From Roseiarcus sp963767245 (GTDB taxonomy: Bacteria; Pseudomonadota; Alphaproteobacteria; Rhizobiales; Beijerinckiaceae), in NCBI GenBank assembly GCA_963767245.1, contig CAVYDG010000027.1, positions 76,654-140,653 of the forward strand: a stretch of DNA of 64,000 nucleotides, in the 5' to 3' direction. Every line of letters begins with the position of its first letter. Position 1 is the stretch's first letter. The notes under the pieces are model-generated. The model was not told where the DNA came from, ran no database searches, and was given only the letters and a program-made list of their open reading frames with translations. A program made the position numbers and the translations under genes. Shown here piece after piece: positions 1-8,971 of the stretch.

Positions 1-2
1 AT

Positions 3-968
3 CTCGGCGCGATCAAGCGCTTCGTCGAGATGCAGAAGACGCATCCGTGCATCTATTGCGTCGTCGACCTTCATGCGATGACGCTTCCGCACGAGCCCGA
101 GCAGCTGCGGCGCACCACCCGCGAGGTGACCGCGGCCTTTCTCGCCTGCGGCATCGATCCGAAGGCCAATATCGTCTTCAACCAGAGCCGCGTGGCCGAG
201 CATGCCGAGCTTGCCTGGGTGTTCGATTGCGTCGCCCGGCTCGGCTGGCTCAACCGTATGACCCAATTTAAAGAAAAGGCTGGCAAGGACCGGGAGAATG
301 CGTCGATCGGGCTCTTCAATTATCCCGTCCTTATGGCGGCCGACATTCTCGTTTATCGGGCGACCCACGTTCCGGTTGGCGACGATCAGAAGCAGCATCT
401 CGAACTCGCGCGGGACATCGCGCAGAAGTTCAATAACGACTTCGCCTCTTCGATCGCCGCTTATGGCCACGGTGACGCTTTCTTCCCGCTGCCCGAGCCG
501 CTGATCCAGGGTCCGGCCACGCGGGTCATGAGCCTGCGCGACGGGACCAAGAAAATGTCAAAATCGGACCCGTCCGAATATGCCCATATCGCGCTCACCG
601 ACGATGCGGACGCCATCGCGCAGAAGATCCGCCGGGCAAAAACCGACCCGGAGCCGCTGCCGGGCGAGGTCGGGGGTCTCACGCACCGTCCCGAGGCCGA
701 CAATCTGATCGGCATTTTTGCCGCTCTCAACGACGAGACGAAAGAGGCCGTGCTCGAGCGCTTTGGCGGCGGCCAGTTCTCGACGTTCAAGACCGCGCTC
801 GCCGACCTCGCGATCGAAAAGCTCGCCCCAATTCGCGCCGAGATGCTGCGGCTTGCGGGCGATCCTGCCTTTATCGACTCCGTCCTCGCGCAGGGAGCAG
901 AGAAGGCCCGGGCGATCGCCCGGCCGAACATGGACGCGACCAAGGACATCCTCGGCCTCGTGCGCTAA
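3..968 (+). CDS. trpS: Tryptophanyl-tRNA synthetase TrpS, 5' end outside window
   Basis: Charges tRNA-Trp with tryptophan in the cytoplasm (class Ic aminoacyl-tRNA synthetase). The reading frame is open from base 3, where it reads LGAIKRFVEMQ, the segment just after the HIGH-like signature of the family, so the first few dozen residues lie upstream. The second class I signature KMSKS is intact at bases 552-566, and the C-terminal helical domain follows to the stop at 966-968. The 322 visible residues fit the usual ~350. A 233-base gap separates it from divL, so it probably ends an upstream transcription unit. Identity is firm. Confidence 0.95.
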   Translation, partial: LGAIKRFVEMQKTHPCIYCVVDLHAMTLPHEPEQLRRTTREVTAAFLACGIDPKANIVFNQSRVAEHAELAWVFDCVARLGWLNRMTQFKEKAGKDRENASIGLFNYPVLMAADILVYRATHVPVGDDQKQHLELARDIAQKFNNDFASSIAAYGHGDAFFPLPEPLIQGPATRVMSLRDGTKKMSKSDPSEYAHIALTDDADAIAQKIRRAKTDPEPLPGEVGGLTHRPEADNLIGIFAALNDETKEAVLERFGGGQFSTFKTALADLAIEKLAPIRAEMLRLAGDPAFIDSVLAQGAEKARAIARPNMDATKDILGLVR

Positions 969-1201
969 CGGGAACGGGCGATAAGAACGTGAATAGTATT
1001 TGTCCCTTTGCTCGAAACCGCGACACAGATCGAACGGCGCCCAATCGGCATATCTGGGACCAATCGGGACAGGCGCCACGACCCATAGGGTCCCATCGCG
1101 GCGGTAATCTCGCCGCCCGCCTCGTTACTGGTTAACGACTTTGCGGCAAACTTTTCGTAAGCCTAGGGAGAGCTGATTTCGGACCTTCCTGGCGGAGGGA
1201 G

Positions 1202-3832
1202 ATGGTCGGCGCACGGCCCGAAGGGCGTCAGACGTCGCCGCCGGGTTCTCGAGGAGGCGATTCGTTGCGGGGGTTCAGCGGGGCGGGGCGCCTCGGGATC
1301 GGTGGGCGGACGCCAAGGAGCGGCCGCCCGCGCGCGGCCAAGGCGGCCGGGGGCCTGGCGCTCTACCTGCTTGCGGGCGCGCTGGCGTGCGCCCAGGACG
1401 TCGCCCAGCCGCCCGATGCGCCGGCCCGCCTCGCGCTCGACCTCGCTTCCGCGCAGGCCAATGTCGCCGGCCTCGCCATCCTGACGCTGATGCTGCTCGC
1501 GACCATCACCGCCGTCCTTCACCTGATCGGCCGCAGGATCTGGACGCGGCGCGTTAGCGAGCTCGAGACCGAACTCGCGCGGACCAGCGCCAAGCTCGAC
1601 CGGGCGTCGCTTATGCTGCGCAGCGAATCGCAAATTCTCATCTCCTGGGAGCGCCCGGGCGGGGAGCCGACGATCGAGGGCGATTTCGCGCTCATCGCCA
1701 ATTCGCCGCTGCCGGCGCGGGTGCTCGGATTCAGCGCCTGGCTCGAGCCGGCCGATGCGGCCAGGATCGAGGAGGCGACGGGGCGGCTCCTGACCCGCGG
1801 CGAAGCTTTCGCCGCCGCCGTGGTCAGCCTGCGCGGGCGCCATCTCGAACTCGACGGGCGCCCGGTGTCGGGCAGCGCCGTCATGCGCATCCGCGACGTC
1901 TCGGGCGAGCGGCTTCAACTGGCGAAACTGCGCGATCAATTCGCTCAGGCCGAGGGCGCGCTCGACGGGCTCCGCCGCGCCCTCGAACTCGCCGACATGC
2001 CGGCATGGACGCGCGACGCTGCAGGGAAGATCGTCTGGTGCAATAATCCCTACGCCCGCGCCGTCGACGCGCCAGACGACCAGGCGGCGATCGACACCGG
2101 CGGCGAATTGTTCGATCCGGCGCTGCGCCGCGAAGCGGCCGCGGCGGTCAGGGAGACGGGCGCCTGGAGCCGTCGCGCATCGGCGGTCGTCGGCGGCGAC
2201 CGCCGGAGCTTCGACGCGGTCGAGGCGCGCACGGCGGTCGGCGCCGCCGGTGTCGCCCGCGACATTTCCGAAATTGCCGCGCTCAAGGCGGAGATGGAAC
2301 GCAACGAGGACGACTATTCGCGCATGATCGATCGGCTGTCGACTGCGGTCGCGATCTTCGACAAGTCCAAGCGGCTTACCTTGTACAATGCCGCCTACCG
2401 GCAGATCTGGCCGCTCGAGCCTGCCTTCCTCGATCAGGGGCCGGGCGACGGTGAAATCCTCGATGCGCTCCGCGCCAAGCGGCAGCTGCCGGAGCAAGTC
2501 GACTTTCCCGCCTGGAAGGCGCAGCAATTGAACGCCTATCGCGCGATCGAGCCAAGCGAGACCGTCTGGCATCTGCCTGACGGCAGGGCGCTGCGCGTCG
2601 TCACCAGTCCCAATCCGAAAGGCGGCGTCACCTATCTTTACGACGATGCAACACAGAGCTACGCGCTCGCCTCGCAGGTCAACGCGCTTACCCACGTGCA
2701 GGGCGAGACCCTCGACGCGCTCAAGGAGGGCGTGGCGGCGTTCGGCGCCGACGGGCGCATGAAGCTGTTCAATCCAGCCTTCGCCGAACTTTGGCGCTTC
2801 GACCGGGCCATCTTGCGCGCCCGCCCGCACATCGACGAGATCGCGCGCGCGTGCCGGCCGCTGTGCCGCAAGCCCGAGCTGTTCGACGACCTCACGGCGA
2901 TGATCGTCGATCTCCCCGACCATCGCGAAAACCGGACGGCGCGGATCGAGCGGACCGACGGACTGATCCTCGATTGCGCCGCGCTGCCGCTGCCCGACGG
3001 GGCGACGCTGATGACCACGCTCGATGTGACCGCCGGCGTCAACGTCGAGCGTGCGCTGACCGAGCGCAATGAGGCGCTAGTCGCCGCCGAGAAGCTGCGC
3101 AACGATTTCGTCAACCACGTCTCCTACGAACTGCGCACGCCGCTCACCAACATCATCGGCTTCACCCAGCTTCTGGCCGGAGGCGGCGTCGGCCCGCTCA
3201 ACCCGAAACAGCTCGAATATGCCGGGTTCATCACCGATTCGTCGCATGCCCTGCTCGCCATCATCGACGGCATTCTCGACCTGGCTTCGATCGACGCCGG
3301 GGCGCTCGAGCTGAGGCTCGAGGACGTCGATGTCGCCGAGGCGATGAAGGCCGCGGCGGCCGGCGTCCAGGACCGGTTGAGCGACGCCGCGATCGAATTG
3401 CGCATCGTCGTGACCGACGGCGTGGGGTCGCTCACCGCCGACGGCCGACGGGTGCGCCAGATTCTGTTCAATCTGCTTTCCAACGCCATCAACTATTCGG
3501 AGGCGGGACAGACGGTCACGCTCGCGGCGATGCGGCGCGGTTCGGAGATCGTATTCAAGGTCAGCGATCGCGGACGCGGCATTCCCCCGGAGATGATCGA
3601 TCGCGTGTTCGATCGGTTCGAGACCTTTCCCAACGGCTCGCGTCATCGCGGTCCGGGACTCGGTCTGTCGATCGTGAGAGCCATGGTAGAACTGCATCAG
3701 GGGCGGGTGCTGATCGATACCGCGCCGAGGGAGGGCACTACGGTCACCTGCATTTTTCCCGTGGACGCAACTGCGGCGCTGCCGGCAAGCCCGCAACTGG
3801 CGGCGCCTTCCGGGCAGCAATCGGCGCAGTAG
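1202..3832 (+). CDS. divL: DivL-like PAS-domain histidine-kinase homologue with Tyr in place of the phospho-acceptor His
   Basis: Membrane sensor of the alphaproteobacterial cell-cycle network; DivL is known to modulate the CckA–ChpT–CtrA phosphorelay. A GGAGGG ribosome site lies just before the ATG. The first ~45 residues are low complexity. A hydrophobic segment (ALYLLAGALAC) and a second membrane segment (around residues 82-104) follow, then PAS-like regions. In the dimerisation helix the usual VSHELRTPL reads VSYELRTPL, Tyr being about residue 642. This is the diagnostic DivL substitution. The ATPase domain keeps the N-box (LLSNAINYS), the G1 box (DRGRGIP), the F-box and the GPGLGLS loop. 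The C-terminus sits 6 bases before tsaE-amgK, as in other Rhizobiales. An ordinary histidine kinase is unlikely given the Tyr. Confidence 0.85.
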   Translation: MVGARPEGRQTSPPGSRGGDSLRGFSGAGRLGIGGRTPRSGRPRAAKAAGGLALYLLAGALACAQDVAQPPDAPARLALDLASAQANVAGLAILTLMLLATITAVLHLIGRRIWTRRVSELETELARTSAKLDRASLMLRSESQILISWERPGGEPTIEGDFALIANSPLPARVLGFSAWLEPADAARIEEATGRLLTRGEAFAAAVVSLRGRHLELDGRPVSGSAVMRIRDVSGERLQLAKLRDQFAQAEGALDGLRRALELADMPAWTRDAAGKIVWCNNPYARAVDAPDDQAAIDTGGELFDPALRREAAAAVRETGAWSRRASAVVGGDRRSFDAVEARTAVGAAGVARDISEIAALKAEMERNEDDYSRMIDRLSTAVAIFDKSKRLTLYNAAYRQIWPLEPAFLDQGPGDGEILDALRAKRQLPEQVDFPAWKAQQLNAYRAIEPSETVWHLPDGRALRVVTSPNPKGGVTYLYDDATQSYALASQVNALTHVQGETLDALKEGVAAFGADGRMKLFNPAFAELWRFDRAILRARPHIDEIARACRPLCRKPELFDDLTAMIVDLPDHRENRTARIERTDGLILDCAALPLPDGATLMTTLDVTAGVNVERALTERNEALVAAEKLRNDFVNHVSYELRTPLTNIIGFTQLLAGGGVGPLNPKQLEYAGFITDSSHALLAIIDGILDLASIDAGALELRLEDVDVAEAMKAAAAGVQDRLSDAAIELRIVVTDGVGSLTADGRRVRQILFNLLSNAINYSEAGQTVTLAAMRRGSEIVFKVSDRGRGIPPEMIDRVFDRFETFPNGSRHRGPGLGLSIVRAMVELHQGRVLIDTAPREGTTVTCIFPVDATAALPASPQLAAPSGQQSAQ

Positions 3833-3838
3833 AAGGGC

Positions 3839-5386
3839 ATGACAGGTCCCGATGTTTGGCGCCTGGAGGCGCCGGACGAGGCGGCGACGCTGGAGATCGC
3901 TGCGGCGCAGGCCGCCTGGCTCGAGCCCGGCGATTTCGTCGGCCTGACCGGCGATCTCGGCGCGGGCAAGACGACCTTCGCCCGCGGCCTGATCCGAGCC
4001 CTCGCCCGGTCGCGCGATCTTGAGGCGCCGAGCCCGACCTTCACTCTGATGCAGGTCTATGACACGCCGCGAGGCCCGGTGGTCCACGGCGATTTCTACC
4101 GGTTGCGCGGCCCTCGCGAGCTCGAAAATCTCGGCTGGGATGAGGCGGTCGCCGAAGCCATCGCTGTGGTCGAATGGCCCGAGCGGGTCGCCGAAGCGCT
4201 GCCCGCCGACCGGCTCGAAGTCGAGATCCGCTTCGACCCGGGCCGAGGTCCCGACTATCGCCTGCTGACGCTGCGCGGAACCGGCGCGATGAGCCGCCGC
4301 CTCGGGCTGGCGCTTGGGATCGCCGGGCTCCTGAAGCGCGCGAGCTGGAGCGGCGCGAAGCGCGAATTCCTCCAGGGGGATGCGTCCATTCGCGCCTACG
4401 AGCGGCTCACGCGGCTGAGCGGCGCGACGGCGATCCTGATGATCTCCCCGCCCCGGCGCGACGGGCCGATCCTGCGCTACGGGAAACCCTATGCGGCGAT
4501 CGCCAAGCTGTCGCCCGACATCCGCGCCTTCGTCGCCATGGCGGACGGCTTGCGCGGCCTCGGCTATTCCGCGCCCGCCCTCATCGCCTTCAGCGTCGAG
4601 GAAGGCCTGGCGCTGATCGAGGACTTCGGCTCAGCGACGATCGCCGATGGCGGCGTCGCCGACGGCGCGCGTTATGCGGAGGCGGTTGCGCTCCTGGTCG
4701 ATCTTCACGGGCGTGAATTGCCGGAGCGGCTGCCGGTCGGCGACGACGAATCCTACGCTCTGCCGGTCTATGACATCGAGGCGATGTTGGTCGAGGTCGA
4801 GCTGGCGCTCGACTGGTATGCGCCGGCGGTCGCACGGACGACGCCGCCGACCGGCGCGCGGATGCAATTCCTGGCGATCTGGCGCGAGCTGCTCGGGCCG
4901 ATTCTCGCTCAGAAGACCACCTGGACGCTGCGCGACTTTCATTCGCCCAACCTGCATTGGCTGGCCGAGAGGCAGGGGCTGAAAAGGATCGGCCTGATCG
5001 ATTTTCAGGACGCGGTGCTCGGCCCGCCGGCCTATGACGTCGCTTCGCTCCTGCAGGACGCGCGCATCGACGTGGCCGAGGATCTCGAGATGCGTCTGGC
5101 CGCCCTCTACATGCGGCGCAGGACGGCCGCCGACCCCGCCTTCGACGCGAAGAGCTTCGCCGCCGCCTACGCGGCGATGGGCGCGCAGCGGGCGACCAAG
5201 ATTCTGGGCATTTTCGCTAGGCTCGACAAGCGGGACGGCAAGCCGGAATACCTCCGCCACCTGCCCAGGATCGAGCGCTACCTCGCCCGCAACCTCGCCC
5301 ATCCGTTGCTTCGGCCGCTCGCCCTCTGGTATCAGAACCACTTGCCGCGGGCGCTCGGCCAGCCGCCCGTCCAATCCGATCCCTGA
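3839..5386 (+). CDS. TsaE–AmgK fusion: t6A synthesis ATPase joined to anomeric MurNAc/GlcNAc kinase
   Basis: Residues 1 to ~150 are TsaE, the ATPase of the TsaBDE complex that makes N6-threonylcarbamoyladenosine (t6A) on tRNA. Its Walker A GDLGAGKTT is at 38-46, followed by SPTFTLMQVY and the HGDFYRL and VEWPERV motifs. Residues ~150-515 are an aminoglycoside-phosphotransferase fold matching AmgK, which phosphorylates the anomeric carbon of recycled MurNAc/GlcNAc. It has GDASIRAYERL near its start, the catalytic-loop sequence LRDFHSPNLHWL and the metal-binding LIDFQDAVLGPP. The single ORF has no internal stop. Such fusions are known in Hyphomicrobiales. The next gene, murU, supplies the following recycling step, which supports the AmgK assignment. 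Confidence 0.88.
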   Translation: MTGPDVWRLEAPDEAATLEIAAAQAAWLEPGDFVGLTGDLGAGKTTFARGLIRALARSRDLEAPSPTFTLMQVYDTPRGPVVHGDFYRLRGPRELENLGWDEAVAEAIAVVEWPERVAEALPADRLEVEIRFDPGRGPDYRLLTLRGTGAMSRRLGLALGIAGLLKRASWSGAKREFLQGDASIRAYERLTRLSGATAILMISPPRRDGPILRYGKPYAAIAKLSPDIRAFVAMADGLRGLGYSAPALIAFSVEEGLALIEDFGSATIADGGVADGARYAEAVALLVDLHGRELPERLPVGDDESYALPVYDIEAMLVEVELALDWYAPAVARTTPPTGARMQFLAIWRELLGPILAQKTTWTLRDFHSPNLHWLAERQGLKRIGLIDFQDAVLGPPAYDVASLLQDARIDVAEDLEMRLAALYMRRRTAADPAFDAKSFAAAYAAMGAQRATKILGIFARLDKRDGKPEYLRHLPRIERYLARNLAHPLLRPLALWYQNHLPRALGQPPVQSDP

Positions 5387-5411
5387 AGCCATTTCGCTTA
5401 AGGACTCGCCG

Positions 5412-6137
5412 ATGAGCCCGCCGGTTCCCAGGACGGCCATGGTGTTCGCCGCCGGATTGGGCATGCGGATGCGCCCGATCACCGAGACGCTGCCGAAGCC
5501 GCTCATCAAGGTCGGCGGCCGGGCGCTCATCGATCACTGCCTTGACCGCCTGGCGGAGAATGGCGTCGAGCGGGCGATCGTCAATGTGCACTGGCTCGCC
5601 GACCAGATCGAGGCGCATCTCGCGGGCCGGCGGTCGCCGAAGATCCTCATCTCCGACGAGCGGTCGAAGCTTCTCGACCAGGGCGGCGGGATCAAGCGCG
5701 CCTTGCCGATGATCGGCGGCGATCCGTTCCTGATCTGCAACACCGACGCATTCTGGATCGAAGGCCCGCGGTCGAACATCGCCCGCCTCGCACGCGCCTT
5801 CGATCCCGCGGCGATGGACATCCTGCTCCTGGTCGCGGCCAGCGCCGGCGCGGTCGGCGTCGACTGGCCGGGCGATTTCACCATGAGCCGCGACGGCGCG
5901 CTTACGCCGCGCGAGCCGCGCCATGTCGCGCCCTTCGTCCATACCGGCGTCGGTATCGTCAAGCCGGAGCTGTTCGCGAGCGAGCCGTCGGAGGTCTTTC
6001 GCCTCGCGCCGTTCTTTCACGCGGCGGCGGCCAAGGGCCGGCTCTACGGCGTCCGCCTCGACGGCCTTTGGGTGCATGTCGGGCGGCCGGAAAGCATCGC
6101 CGAGGCGGAGCGGGCGATCGACCGCTCGATCCTGTAG
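5412..6137 (+). CDS. murU: N-acetylmuramate-1-phosphate uridylyltransferase MurU
   Basis: Nucleotidyltransferase that transfers UMP to MurNAc-alpha-1-phosphate, giving UDP-MurNAc in the peptidoglycan recycling route that bypasses MurA. The start at 5412 was chosen because AAGGACT precedes it and the protein then begins MSPPVPRTAMVFAAGLG, directly before the nucleotide-binding loop GLGMRMRP and the KPLIKVGG motif. The frame stays open further upstream, but that part lies over the amgK region and is not needed. At 241 residues it has the normal length of the family. It lies 25 bases after tsaE-amgK and is probably co-transcribed with it. Substrate preference rests on the amgK pairing. Confidence 0.85.
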   Translation: MSPPVPRTAMVFAAGLGMRMRPITETLPKPLIKVGGRALIDHCLDRLAENGVERAIVNVHWLADQIEAHLAGRRSPKILISDERSKLLDQGGGIKRALPMIGGDPFLICNTDAFWIEGPRSNIARLARAFDPAAMDILLLVAASAGAVGVDWPGDFTMSRDGALTPREPRHVAPFVHTGVGIVKPELFASEPSEVFRLAPFFHAAAAKGRLYGVRLDGLWVHVGRPESIAEAERAIDRSIL

Positions 6138-6167
6138 CGCATGATGCAATTAGGTCGAACCGCGGTC

Positions 6168-6293
6168 GTCATTGCGAGGAGCCGTAGGGCGTCGAAGACG
6201 CCCGTCTCTCGACGGGCTATGGCGACGAAGCAATCCAGTGATCGTAAGGCGCTCGACGTTCTCATGGATTGCTTCGCTGCGCTCGCAATGACG
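6168..6293. repeat. Palindromic intergenic repeat, family A (GTCATTGCGAG… type)
   Basis: Starts GTCATTGCGAGGAGC, contains GCGACGAAGCAATCCA, and ends in the mirror form TGGATTGCTTCGC…CGCAATGAC. The two arms can fold into a long imperfect hairpin. Related copies lie at 10805-10890 and 54343-54436. It sits between murU and the vapC remnant, where it could end transcription from both sides. Small non-autonomous palindromic repeats of this kind are common in Rhizobiales genomes; no transposase gene is near. Confidence 0.85.
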
Positions 6294-6378
6294 GGTGCGA
6301 GCAGACCTCAAATCGTCCCGCTATAAGAGTCGTCCCTAGCAGAGAGTTTTCGTTGCAGAAGTCAGGTGCATACCCCGC

Positions 6379-6824
6379 TCATGGGGCGCTCCTCGGCTCA
6401 GCGTCTAGCCAGGGATTGAGCACAGGCGCCCGCGCCTTTTGATAGTCGCTTACGTCGCGAGTCACGACGGTGAGACCGTGATGAAGCGCGGTCGCGGCGA
6501 TGATCAGATCGGGCTGGGAAAAGGTATGGCCGGCCTTGCGGCCGTCTTCGACCAGGAGCCGCCACTTGAACATGATGTCCTCGGTGATCGGCAGCACGCG
6601 CTGTTCGAACATCGGCCGCACCCTGTGCGCGAGCCAGTCATTGAGCTCGGCGCGGCGGTTGGCGTCGGCGACAAGTTCAATGCCGAACCTGATTTCGGCG
6701 AGGCTCGCCGCACTGACGTAGAGCAAGTCGAGCTGTTGCGAGGCGACAAAGGCAAGGACTTTGGGTCTGGCTTGGGACGGCGCAGCTCCGACAGGATGTT
6801 GGTGTCGAGGAGCCAACCCGTCAC
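6379..6824 (-). pseudogene. VapC-like PIN-domain toxin, broken by a one-base frameshift
   Basis: The N-terminal frame reads MTGWLLDTNILSELRRPKP, with the first PIN-domain acidic residue in LLDTN. The rest of the family (LAFVASQQLDLLYVSA, then ITEDIMFKWRLL, FSQPDLIIAATALHHG and VTRDVSDY) continues in another frame. The switch occurs near 6762-6764, where one base appears to be missing after the codon for the Asp of PKPDP. Restoring it would give an intact protein of ~148 residues with the usual acidic residues. PIN toxins are ribonucleases that cut tRNA or rRNA. It overlaps its antitoxin by 4 bases. Either the toxin is dead, or the base is an assembly error. Confidence 0.8.
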
Positions 6825-7165
6825 AGGGCGACCTTGCGCACCGGCATCGGCGCGCGCCTCGGTTCAATGTCGATTTCGCGATGCGGCGAGGCCTGCATCG
6901 CGGCGATCAGCGCTTCGCCGGTGAGATCGCCCTTGAGACGGCGGAACTCTTCGGCCGAGATGACGACCACTTCATCGCGGCCGTGCACGGTCACGTGCTG
7001 CGGCCCCTCGCTGCGAACGCGCCGCACGAGCTCGCTAAAGCGCGCCTTGGCGTCCTGCAACAGCCAGCGGCCAGGTCGCAGGTCGCGTGTTCGGCGGAGC
7101 TTCGCCGGCTTGGCGGGAGAGGATGATTTCATAGATCTAGTCATGCTGACCAGAATATCACACAC
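6821..7165 (-). CDS. Phd/YefM-type antitoxin of the VapBC-like pair
   Basis: Small protein that would bind and neutralise the adjacent PIN toxin and repress its own operon. The part around residues 37-75 (LLQDAKARFSELVRRV, then GPQHVTVHGRDEVVVIS and AEEFRRLKG) is the classical Phd/YefM DNA-binding fold. The start taken is GTG at 7165, preceded by GAAGGA about 7 bases away. ATG at 7144 or 7132 are alternatives that drop only poorly conserved residues. The last codons overlap the toxin start (ATGA). With the toxin frameshifted, an intact antitoxin alone would be the usual picture of a decaying module. Confidence 0.85.
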   Translation of the reverse strand: MCDILVSMTRSMKSSSPAKPAKLRRTRDLRPGRWLLQDAKARFSELVRRVRSEGPQHVTVHGRDEVVVISAEEFRRLKGDLTGEALIAAMQASPHREIDIEPRRAPMPVRKVAL

Positions 7166-7207
7166 GCGTCATCCTTCAATGAGTGGGTGGCTGTCGCGCA
7201 GGGCGGC

Positions 7208-7400
7208 ATCCTCAATCGTTAACTGGCCGCGCAAGATCCACCGACCTCGTCCTGAGGCGCCCCGAAGGGGCCTCGAAGGACGTTCCAGCGGGCGCAAGCG
7301 TGGCCGTAAGCGCGGAGCATCCTTCGAGGCCCTTTGCTCTCGCAAAGGGCGCCTCAGGATGAGGTCCGTGCCTCAGATGTGGACGTTAACGATTCAGGAT
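7208..7400. repeat. Nested inverted repeat upstream of murC (contains family B element at 7245-7365)
   Basis: This fills most of the 378-base gene-free stretch 7166-7543. The core, 7245-7365, runs from CCTCGTCCTGAGGCG to CGCCTCAGGATGAGG and belongs to the same family as the element at 37738-37857. Outside it lies a second pair of arms: 7208-7223 (ATCCTCAATCGTTAAC) and 7385-7400 (GTTAACGATTCAGGAT), inverted copies matching at 15 of 16 positions. The structure lies 144 bases before the murC start, where it could affect murC transcription. I see no gene here; the long plus-strand ORF through it is a shadow. Confidence 0.8.
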
Positions 7401-7543
7401 TTTGCCCTGGGTTGTCGCGGAGCGTCAAACGCCATGCGCGAGCTCGCTCTGACCGCCCGATTTCCAAAAACGCGCGAACTGCCCTATTCCCCACCGCTCA
7501 CGAGTCCGGGCCGGGCCATCGGTCGGGCGGGAGATAAGCGAGC

Positions 7544-8971
7544 ATGAAGCTGCCGAGTCAGATCGGCCCTATCCACTTCGTCGGCATCGGCGGCATTGGC
7601 ATGTCCGGCATTGCCGAGGTCCTCATCAATCTCGGCCATAAAGTCCAGGGCTCGGACCTCTCCGACAACGCCAGCGTCAAGCGCCTGCGCGAGAAGGGCG
7701 CGACGGTATACGTCGGCCACGACAAGGCAAATCTCGGCCAAGCCGCGGTGGTCGTCGTCTCGTCGGCCGTCAAGCGCGACAATCCCGAGGTCGTTGCGGC
7801 GCGCGCGCGCCGCATTCCCGTCGTTCGCCGGGCCGAGATGCTCGCCGAGCTGATGCGCCTCAAGCAATGCGTCGCGATCTCCGGGACCCACGGCAAGACG
7901 ACGACGACCGCGCTCGTCGCGACGTTGCTCGAGGCGGCGGGGCTTGATCCAACGGTGATCAACGGCGGCATCATCAACGCCTATGGCGCCAATGCGCGGC
8001 TCGGGGCCGGCGACTGGATGGTGGTCGAGGCCGACGAAAGCGACGGCACCTTCCTCAAGCTGCCCGCCGACATCGCGGTCGTGACCAACATCGATCCCGA
8101 GCACCTCGACCATTTCGGGACCTTCGACGCCATCAAGGACGCCTTTCTCGCCCTGGTCGGGAACCTGCCGTTTTACGGCTTCGCCGTCATGTGCCTCGAT
8201 CATCCGACCGTGCAGGAGCTGGTCGGGCGGATCGAGGACCGGCGCGTTCTCACCTATGGCGAGAATCCGCAGGCCGACGCGCGTCTTCTCGACGTCAACC
8301 TCGCCGGCGGAGTGACACGGTTTTCGGTGTTGATCCGCGAGCGGGCGACCGGCCGCGCGACCTTCATCGACGACCTCGCGCTGCCGATGCCTGGCCGGCA
8401 CAACGCGCTCAACGCGACGGCGGCGATCACGGTCGCGCACGCGCTCGGAGCGCCAATCGACGTCATTCGCAAGGCGATCGCGACTTTCGGCGGCGTGAGG
8501 CGGCGTTTCACCCGCACCGGGACATGGAACGGCGTCGCCATCTACGACGACTACGGCCATCATCCGGTCGAGATCGCGGCGGTCTTGAAAGCCGCGCGGG
8601 CTGCGACCGAGGGCAAGGTGATCGCGGTGGTCCAGCCGCATCGGTTCACCCGCCTGGCGTCGCTGTTCGACGCCTTCGCCACCTGCTTCAACGACGCCGA
8701 CAGCGTGATTGTCGCCGACGTCTACCCGGCGGGCGAGCCGCCGATCGAAGGCGTGGACAAGAAAGCGCTCGCGACCGCGATCGCCGCTCACGGCCATCGC
8801 CACGCGCTCGTACTGCCTTCGCCCGATAAACTGGCGGGCATGGTGCGCGCGCTGGCTCAGCCGGGCGACTACGTCATTTGCCTCGGCGCCGGCTCGATCA
8901 CCCAGTGGGCCTACGCGCTGCCCGACGAATTGGCCGCGCTCGACAAGCTCAAGGCGACGCCGCGCGGATGA
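7544..8971 (+). CDS. murC: UDP-N-acetylmuramate–L-alanine ligase MurC
   Basis: Cytoplasmic ATP-dependent ligase that adds L-Ala to UDP-MurNAc, the first amino-acid step of peptidoglycan precursor synthesis. The N-terminal UDP-binding domain starts HFVGIGGIGMSGIAE. The ATP loop GTHGKTTTT lies at about residues 114-122, and the central motif EADESDGTF and the C-terminal DDYGHHPVEI follow. At 475 residues it has full length. The ATG follows GGGAGATAAGCG. Its stop overlaps the murB start by 4 bases (ATGA), implying translational coupling. Upstream there is no murG or ftsW, so the division cluster is interrupted here. Confidence 0.97.
   Translation: MKLPSQIGPIHFVGIGGIGMSGIAEVLINLGHKVQGSDLSDNASVKRLREKGATVYVGHDKANLGQAAVVVVSSAVKRDNPEVVAARARRIPVVRRAEMLAELMRLKQCVAISGTHGKTTTTALVATLLEAAGLDPTVINGGIINAYGANARLGAGDWMVVEADESDGTFLKLPADIAVVTNIDPEHLDHFGTFDAIKDAFLALVGNLPFYGFAVMCLDHPTVQELVGRIEDRRVLTYGENPQADARLLDVNLAGGVTRFSVLIRERATGRATFIDDLALPMPGRHNALNATAAITVAHALGAPIDVIRKAIATFGGVRRRFTRTGTWNGVAIYDDYGHHPVEIAAVLKAARAATEGKVIAVVQPHRFTRLASLFDAFATCFNDADSVIVADVYPAGEPPIEGVDKKALATAIAAHGHRHALVLPSPDKLAGMVRALAQPGDYVICLGAGSITQWAYALPDELAALDKLKATPRG

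Noticed and set aside
1163..2923. 586-codon minus-strand ORF opposite divL
   Set aside because: Arg/Asp/Gly-biased antisense shadow of a high-GC gene; no motif, and divL has clear domains on the plus strand.
6834..7547. 237-codon plus-strand ORF across the antitoxin and the repeat
   Set aside because: Antisense to a real antitoxin and then reads through a palindromic repeat.
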